Shown: positions 37,505 through 41,613 of the stretch, one piece after another | How positions within the stretch are numbered: position 1 is the stretch's first letter | How the letters are laid out: the number at the start of each line of letters is the position of its first letter | Origin: Pseudolabrys sp. | GTDB lineage: Bacteria > Pseudomonadota > Alphaproteobacteria > Rhizobiales > Xanthobacteraceae | Direction: 5' to 3' | Length of the DNA stretch: 41,613 nucleotides | Assembly: GCA_029255525.1 (NCBI GenBank) | Contig: JANLJK010000283.1 | Coordinates: forward strand, 1 to 41,613 | Translations under genes and position numbers: made by a program | Notes under the pieces: generated by a model | Database searches by the model: none | The model's input: the letters and a program-made list of their open reading frames with translations, nothing else | Told to the model about the DNA's origin: nothing

Positions 37505-38713
37505 CTAAACCGGCGTTGCTTCATCCCCACGCCGCCTGAGCGCGCGCGCGAACCACAGGCCGAGCGCCAGCAGCAACACGCTCGTGATCAGGAAGACCGG
37601 TACGGCGCCGAAGCGGTCGAAGACCAGCCCGTAGACCGCGACACCCAAGGTTTGCCCGAGATACAGCGCGGATGAGAAAGCGCCCAACGCTGTGCCGCGC
37701 GCTTCCGGCGCCATCTGCGTGGCGTTGGTCTGCAACGTGTTGTGCAGCATGTAGAAGCCTAAGCCCACGCCGGTAATGGCGATCGGCGCCAGGTAAGCGT
37801 GCGGCTCGACGGCGAGCAGCAGGAAGGCCGCCGCCAGCACCACGCCGCCGGTGGTGGCAAGGCCGGTCTGCCCGAGACGGTTCACCAGCGGCCGCACCGA
37901 CAGGCTGTAGATCAAACCGCCGATGGCGAAGGTGCCGACGAACAGGCCGACCAGCGTGAAGCTCACGCCGAAGCGCAGATGCAGATCGGCGCCGACATAG
38001 GTGAAGGCGCCGAACATCAGCCCGGCTTCGATGGCGCCCATGGCGATGATCGCGCGCGCCCAGGACGAGCGCAGGACGGTGGCGTAATCGGTGAAGAAGC
38101 CGCGCGAACGTGTCGCGGTGGCGTGACCGGCGCGCGTGATCGGATTGCGCCAGAACTCGTAGAGCAAGGCCACGGTCGCGATGGCGAACAGACCTGAGAG
38201 AATGAAGAACACGTTTCGCCAGCCGAACAGATCGCCGAGGACGCCGCCGGCGGCCTGGCCGAAAAGCTGGCCGAGGATCTGTCCCGACAGGAACGTGCCC
38301 AACACCTGCTGGCGGCGTTCATAGGGGATGACGTCGCCGAGGAAGGCCATGGCGAGCGGGATGATCCAGCCGGCGGCCAGCCCGCAGGCCAAACGCGCCG
38401 CGACGAGTTGCGGCAGCGATTGCGCCAGACCGCACAGGAACACCAGGATCGTCGCCATGCCGGCGCCGGCGGTGACGCAGGCATATTTGCCGAAGCGGTC
38501 GCCGATCGGGCCGATGATGAGCTGCACCGAGCCGTGGGTCAGCGAATAGGCGGTGACCACGATCGAGGCGGCCCCGACGCTGACGCCGAGGTCGGTCGCG
38601 ATCTGCGGCAAGAGCGAATCCGAGACCCGCACCATCGACTGGCTGGCGAATCCGGCAAGGGCGAGGAGCGCGATGGCGCTGGTGGCGCTGCCGCGGGAGC
38701 GTGTTTCCGGCAC
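37505..38713 (-). CDS. MFS transporter
   Basis: 12-TM pattern; LIIGPIGDRFGKYACVTAGAGMATILVF motif. Confidence 0.9.
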   Translation of the reverse strand: MPETRSRGSATSAIALLALAGFASQSMVRVSDSLLPQIATDLGVSVGAASIVVTAYSLTHGSVQLIIGPIGDRFGKYACVTAGAGMATILVFLCGLAQSLPQLVAARLACGLAAGWIIPLAMAFLGDVIPYERRQQVLGTFLSGQILGQLFGQAAGGVLGDLFGWRNVFFILSGLFAIATVALLYEFWRNPITRAGHATATRSRGFFTDYATVLRSSWARAIIAMGAIEAGLMFGAFTYVGADLHLRFGVSFTLVGLFVGTFAIGGLIYSLSVRPLVNRLGQTGLATTGGVVLAAAFLLLAVEPHAYLAPIAITGVGLGFYMLHNTLQTNATQMAPEARGTALGAFSSALYLGQTLGVAVYGLVFDRFGAVPVFLITSVLLLALGLWFARALRRRGDEATPV

Positions 38714-38729
38714 AAGTTGACTCTCGGTG

Positions 38730-38757
38730 GCGTGGCGGGCTTTCTACCCCGCCACGC
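38730..38757. promoter_or_regulatory. Perfect 10-bp inverted repeat in the MFS/valS divergent intergenic region
   Basis: GCGTGGCGGG-CTTTCTAC-CCCGCCACGC. Confidence 0.6.
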
Positions 38758-38774
38758 AATCCAGACAAAGAACG

Positions 38775-41585
38775 ATGATCGAAAAGACCTACCAACCCTC
38801 GGAGGTCGAGGGCCGCATCTCACAGGCTTGGGAACAGGCGGGCGCCTTCAAGGCCGGTCGGCCCGAGCGCGCTCAGGCCGACGCTTACTCTATCGTCATC
38901 CCGCCGCCCAACGTCACCGGCTCGCTGCATATGGGCCATGCGCTCAACAACACGCTGCAGGACGTGCTGTGCCGGTTCGAGCGCATGCGCGGCAAGGACG
39001 TGCTCTGGCAGCCGGGCACCGATCACGCCGGCATCGCCACGCAGATGGTGGTCGAGCGGCAATTGATGGAGCAGCAGCAGCCGGGCCGCCGCGACATGGG
39101 GCGCGAGAAGTTCCTCGAGCGTGTGTGGGCCTGGAAGGCGGAATCGGGCGGCACCATCGTCAACCAGCTCAAGCGGCTGGGCGCGTCCTGCGACTGGTCG
39201 CGCGAGCGATTCACCATGGATGAGGGGCTGTCCAAGGCGGTTCTTAAAGTTTTTGTGGAGCTTTATCGGGAAGGGCTGATCTACAAGGACAAGCGACTGG
39301 TCAATTGGGACCCCAAGCTGCTCACGGCCATTTCCGACCTCGAAGTGATGCCGGTCGAGACCAAGGGCCACCTGTGGCACTTGCGCTATCCGATCGAGGG
39401 CAAGACCTTCAACGCCGAAGACCCGTCGACCTTCATCGTCGTCGCCACGACGCGGCCGGAGACGATGTTGGGCGACAGCGCGGTCGCGGTGCATCCGGAC
39501 GACGAGCGCTACAAGGCGCTGATCGGCAAGCACGTCATCCTGCCGCTGGTCGGCCGCAGGATCCCGATCATCGGCGATGAATATTCCGACCCCGAAAAGG
39601 GTTCGGGCGCGGTGAAGATCACGCCGGCGCACGACTTCAACGACTTTGAGGTCGGCAAGCGGCATGGGTTGCCGCAGATCAATGTGCTGACCATCGAGGC
39701 GAAGATCACGTTCGCGGAGAACGTCTTTCACCAACCGGACCAAGTGTCCGCCGACTTTGAAGAGACGAAGAAGCTTGAAGGCCTCGACCGCTTCGCCGCG
39801 CGCAAGGCCATCGTCGCGCGGCTGGAAGAGATGGGGCTGGTCGAGAAGATCGAGCCGCACACCAACGTCGTGCCGCATGGCGACCGCTCGAACGTCGTCA
39901 TCGAGCCGTTCCTCACCGACCAATGGTACGTCAACGCGGCCGAACTGGTGAAGCCCGCCATCGCCATGGTGCGCGAGGGCAAGACCAGTTTCGTGCCGAA
40001 GAACTGGGAAGCGACCTATTTCAACTGGATGGAAAACATCCAGCCGTGGTGCATCTCGCGCCAGCTTTGGTGGGGCCATCAGATCCCGGCGTGGTACGGG
40101 CCGGACGGCAAGGTGTTCGTCGCGCTGAGCGAGGCGGAAGCGCAGACGGAAGCCGACAAGCATTACGGCCAGACGACCGCGCTCAAGCGCGACGAGGACG
40201 TCCTCGACACCTGGTTCTCATCGGCGCTGTGGCCGTTCTCGACGCTCGGTTGGCCGGACAAGACCAAGGAGCTGGAGCGCTTCTATCCGACGTCGGTCTT
40301 GGTCACCGGCTTCGACATCATCTTCTTCTGGGTCGCCCGCATGATGATGATGGGCCTGCACTTCATGCCCAAGGAGCGTCCCGGCGCGCCGGCCGAACAG
40401 ATCGTGCCGTTCAAGGACATCTACATCCACCGTCTGGTGCGCGACGCCTCCGGCGCCAAGATGTCGAAGTCGAAAGGCAATGTCGTCGATCCGCTCGGCA
40501 TCATCGATGAATTCGGCGCCGACGCGCTGCGTTTCACCTTGATGCGGGCCGTCGCGCCGAGCCACGACATCCGGCTCGGTCCGCAGGACGTCGAGAACAA
40601 CCGTAACTTCGCGACCAAGCTCTGGAACGCGGCGCGCTTCGTCGAATTCAACGGCGCCGTGCGCGTCGAGGGCTTCGATCCGAAGTCCGCCAAGGAGACG
40701 CTCAACCGCTGGATCGCGCACGAGACCCAAAAGGCCGCTGCCGAGATCACCGCGGCGATCGAGACCTATCGCTTCAGCGATGCGGCGGGCGCGGCTTATC
40801 GCTTCGTCTGGAACGTCTATTGCGACTGGTATGTCGAACTGTCGAAGCCGGTGCTGACCGGCGCCGATGGTCCGGCCAAGGACGAGACGCGGGCCATGGC
40901 GGCCTGGGCGCTCGACGAGATCATCAAGTTGCTGCATCCCTTCATGCCCTTCATCACCGAAGAGCTGTGGGCGGTGACGGCCGAGCAGGGGCCCAAGCGC
41001 GGCGCCATGCTGGCGCTGAGCGACTGGCCCGCGCTTGCGGGGCTTAGTGACGACAAGGCTGAAGCCGAGATCGGCTGGGTCATCGACCTCATCACGGCGA
41101 TCCGCTCGATCCGCGCCGAGATGAATCTCAACGCCGTTATTCCAGTCGTGCTTGCGGGCGCATCCGCCACGACGCAGGATTTGGTGCAGCGCTGGGCCGA
41201 CGTTATCAAGCGTCTCGCGCGCGTGTCGGAGATTTCCTCGGCCGCGACCGCGCCGGCGGGCTCGGTGCAACTCGTCGTGCGCGGCGAGGTGGCGGCCTTG
41301 CCGCTCAAGGGCGTCGTCGATCTTTCCGCCGAGCGTGCGCGTCTGGCCAAGGAGATGCAGAAGGCGGAGGCCGACATCGTCCGCGTCGACGCAAAGCTCA
41401 ACAACCCGAACTTCATGGCGCGCGCCAAGGAGGAAGTTGTCGAGGAGGAAAAGGAAAAGCGCGAGGAAGCGGTCGGCCGGAAGGCCAAGATCGCCGAGGC
41501 TTTGGAGCGGCTGCAGGGGGGTGGAGTAACTTCTTTATCCCTCCCCCGCAACCGAACTCGGGTTTACCCGAGTTCGGCATTTTAA
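38775..41585 (+). CDS. valS: Valyl-tRNA synthetase
   Basis: PPPNVTGSLHMGHALNNTLQD (HIGH), GAKMSKSKGNVVDP (KMSKS), C-terminal coiled coil DLSAERARLAKEMQKAEADIVRVDAKLNNPNFMARAKEEVVEEEKEKREEA. Confidence 0.96.
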   Translation: MIEKTYQPSEVEGRISQAWEQAGAFKAGRPERAQADAYSIVIPPPNVTGSLHMGHALNNTLQDVLCRFERMRGKDVLWQPGTDHAGIATQMVVERQLMEQQQPGRRDMGREKFLERVWAWKAESGGTIVNQLKRLGASCDWSRERFTMDEGLSKAVLKVFVELYREGLIYKDKRLVNWDPKLLTAISDLEVMPVETKGHLWHLRYPIEGKTFNAEDPSTFIVVATTRPETMLGDSAVAVHPDDERYKALIGKHVILPLVGRRIPIIGDEYSDPEKGSGAVKITPAHDFNDFEVGKRHGLPQINVLTIEAKITFAENVFHQPDQVSADFEETKKLEGLDRFAARKAIVARLEEMGLVEKIEPHTNVVPHGDRSNVVIEPFLTDQWYVNAAELVKPAIAMVREGKTSFVPKNWEATYFNWMENIQPWCISRQLWWGHQIPAWYGPDGKVFVALSEAEAQTEADKHYGQTTALKRDEDVLDTWFSSALWPFSTLGWPDKTKELERFYPTSVLVTGFDIIFFWVARMMMMGLHFMPKERPGAPAEQIVPFKDIYIHRLVRDASGAKMSKSKGNVVDPLGIIDEFGADALRFTLMRAVAPSHDIRLGPQDVENNRNFATKLWNAARFVEFNGAVRVEGFDPKSAKETLNRWIAHETQKAAAEITAAIETYRFSDAAGAAYRFVWNVYCDWYVELSKPVLTGADGPAKDETRAMAAWALDEIIKLLHPFMPFITEELWAVTAEQGPKRGAMLALSDWPALAGLSDDKAEAEIGWVIDLITAIRSIRAEMNLNAVIPVVLAGASATTQDLVQRWADVIKRLARVSEISSAATAPAGSVQLVVRGEVAALPLKGVVDLSAERARLAKEMQKAEADIVRVDAKLNNPNFMARAKEEVVEEEKEKREEAVGRKAKIAEALERLQGGGVTSLSLPRNRTRVYPSSAF

Positions 41586-41613
41586 GTGACCGAAGTCGGA
41601 AACATCCGACTTC
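41552..41613. repeat. Two adjacent palindromic repeats at the 3' end of valS
   Basis: CCGAACTCGGG-TTTA-CCCGAGTTCGG (41552-41577) and GAAGTCGGA-AACA-TCCGACTTC (41592-41613, reaching window edge). Confidence 0.8.

Noticed and set aside
38820-40163. 447-aa minus-strand ORF opposite valS
   Set aside because: Antisense of an unambiguous valyl-tRNA synthetase; no recognisable domains.
1-41613. CRISPR array, IS element or toxin-antitoxin pair
   Set aside because: No regularly spaced repeats, transposase motifs or recognisable TA pairs found; the RHH protein at 11751 has no adjacent toxin-like partner.

Overview
GC-rich chromosomal window with alphaproteobacterial (Rhizobiales-like) character, judged from gene content and style only. 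Most of it is housekeeping, transport and envelope genes: a 3'-partial pbpC; a GT39/PAP2/GT2/LABN envelope-lipid cluster; metC with a divergent aapJQMP-type ABC operon; sseA and cysK; a GGDEF protein; a VOC dioxygenase/LysR divergent pair; a livKHMGF-type operon followed by a MetE-C-like protein; pncB; an FNR-type regulator next to ompW; a two-component system next to three small secreted proteins; a sterol-desaturase-family protein; tRNA-Asn and tRNA-Cys; pcm; a TolC-family gene; popZ; an MFS transporter; and valS. No CRISPR array, transposase, integrase or phage genes were seen. The best candidate for an under-described system is a 705-aa cytosolic-looking protein (31511-33628, minus) that joins a trypsin-like serine protease to a DRGH-type DNA/RNA non-specific endonuclease. 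All catalytic motifs look intact, no immunity partner is evident, and a perfect inverted repeat overlaps its predicted -10 region. Other points worth checking are an exact TTGA-N6-TCAA box between an unusual Cys-rich FNR-like regulator and ompW, ATTCA/TGAAT dyads on both sides of a LysR gene, tandem direct repeats between the two-component system and the secreted proteins, intercistronic hairpins after the liv binding-protein gene, and palindromic repeats forming the 3' end of valS. All homology calls are from motif recognition without database searches.
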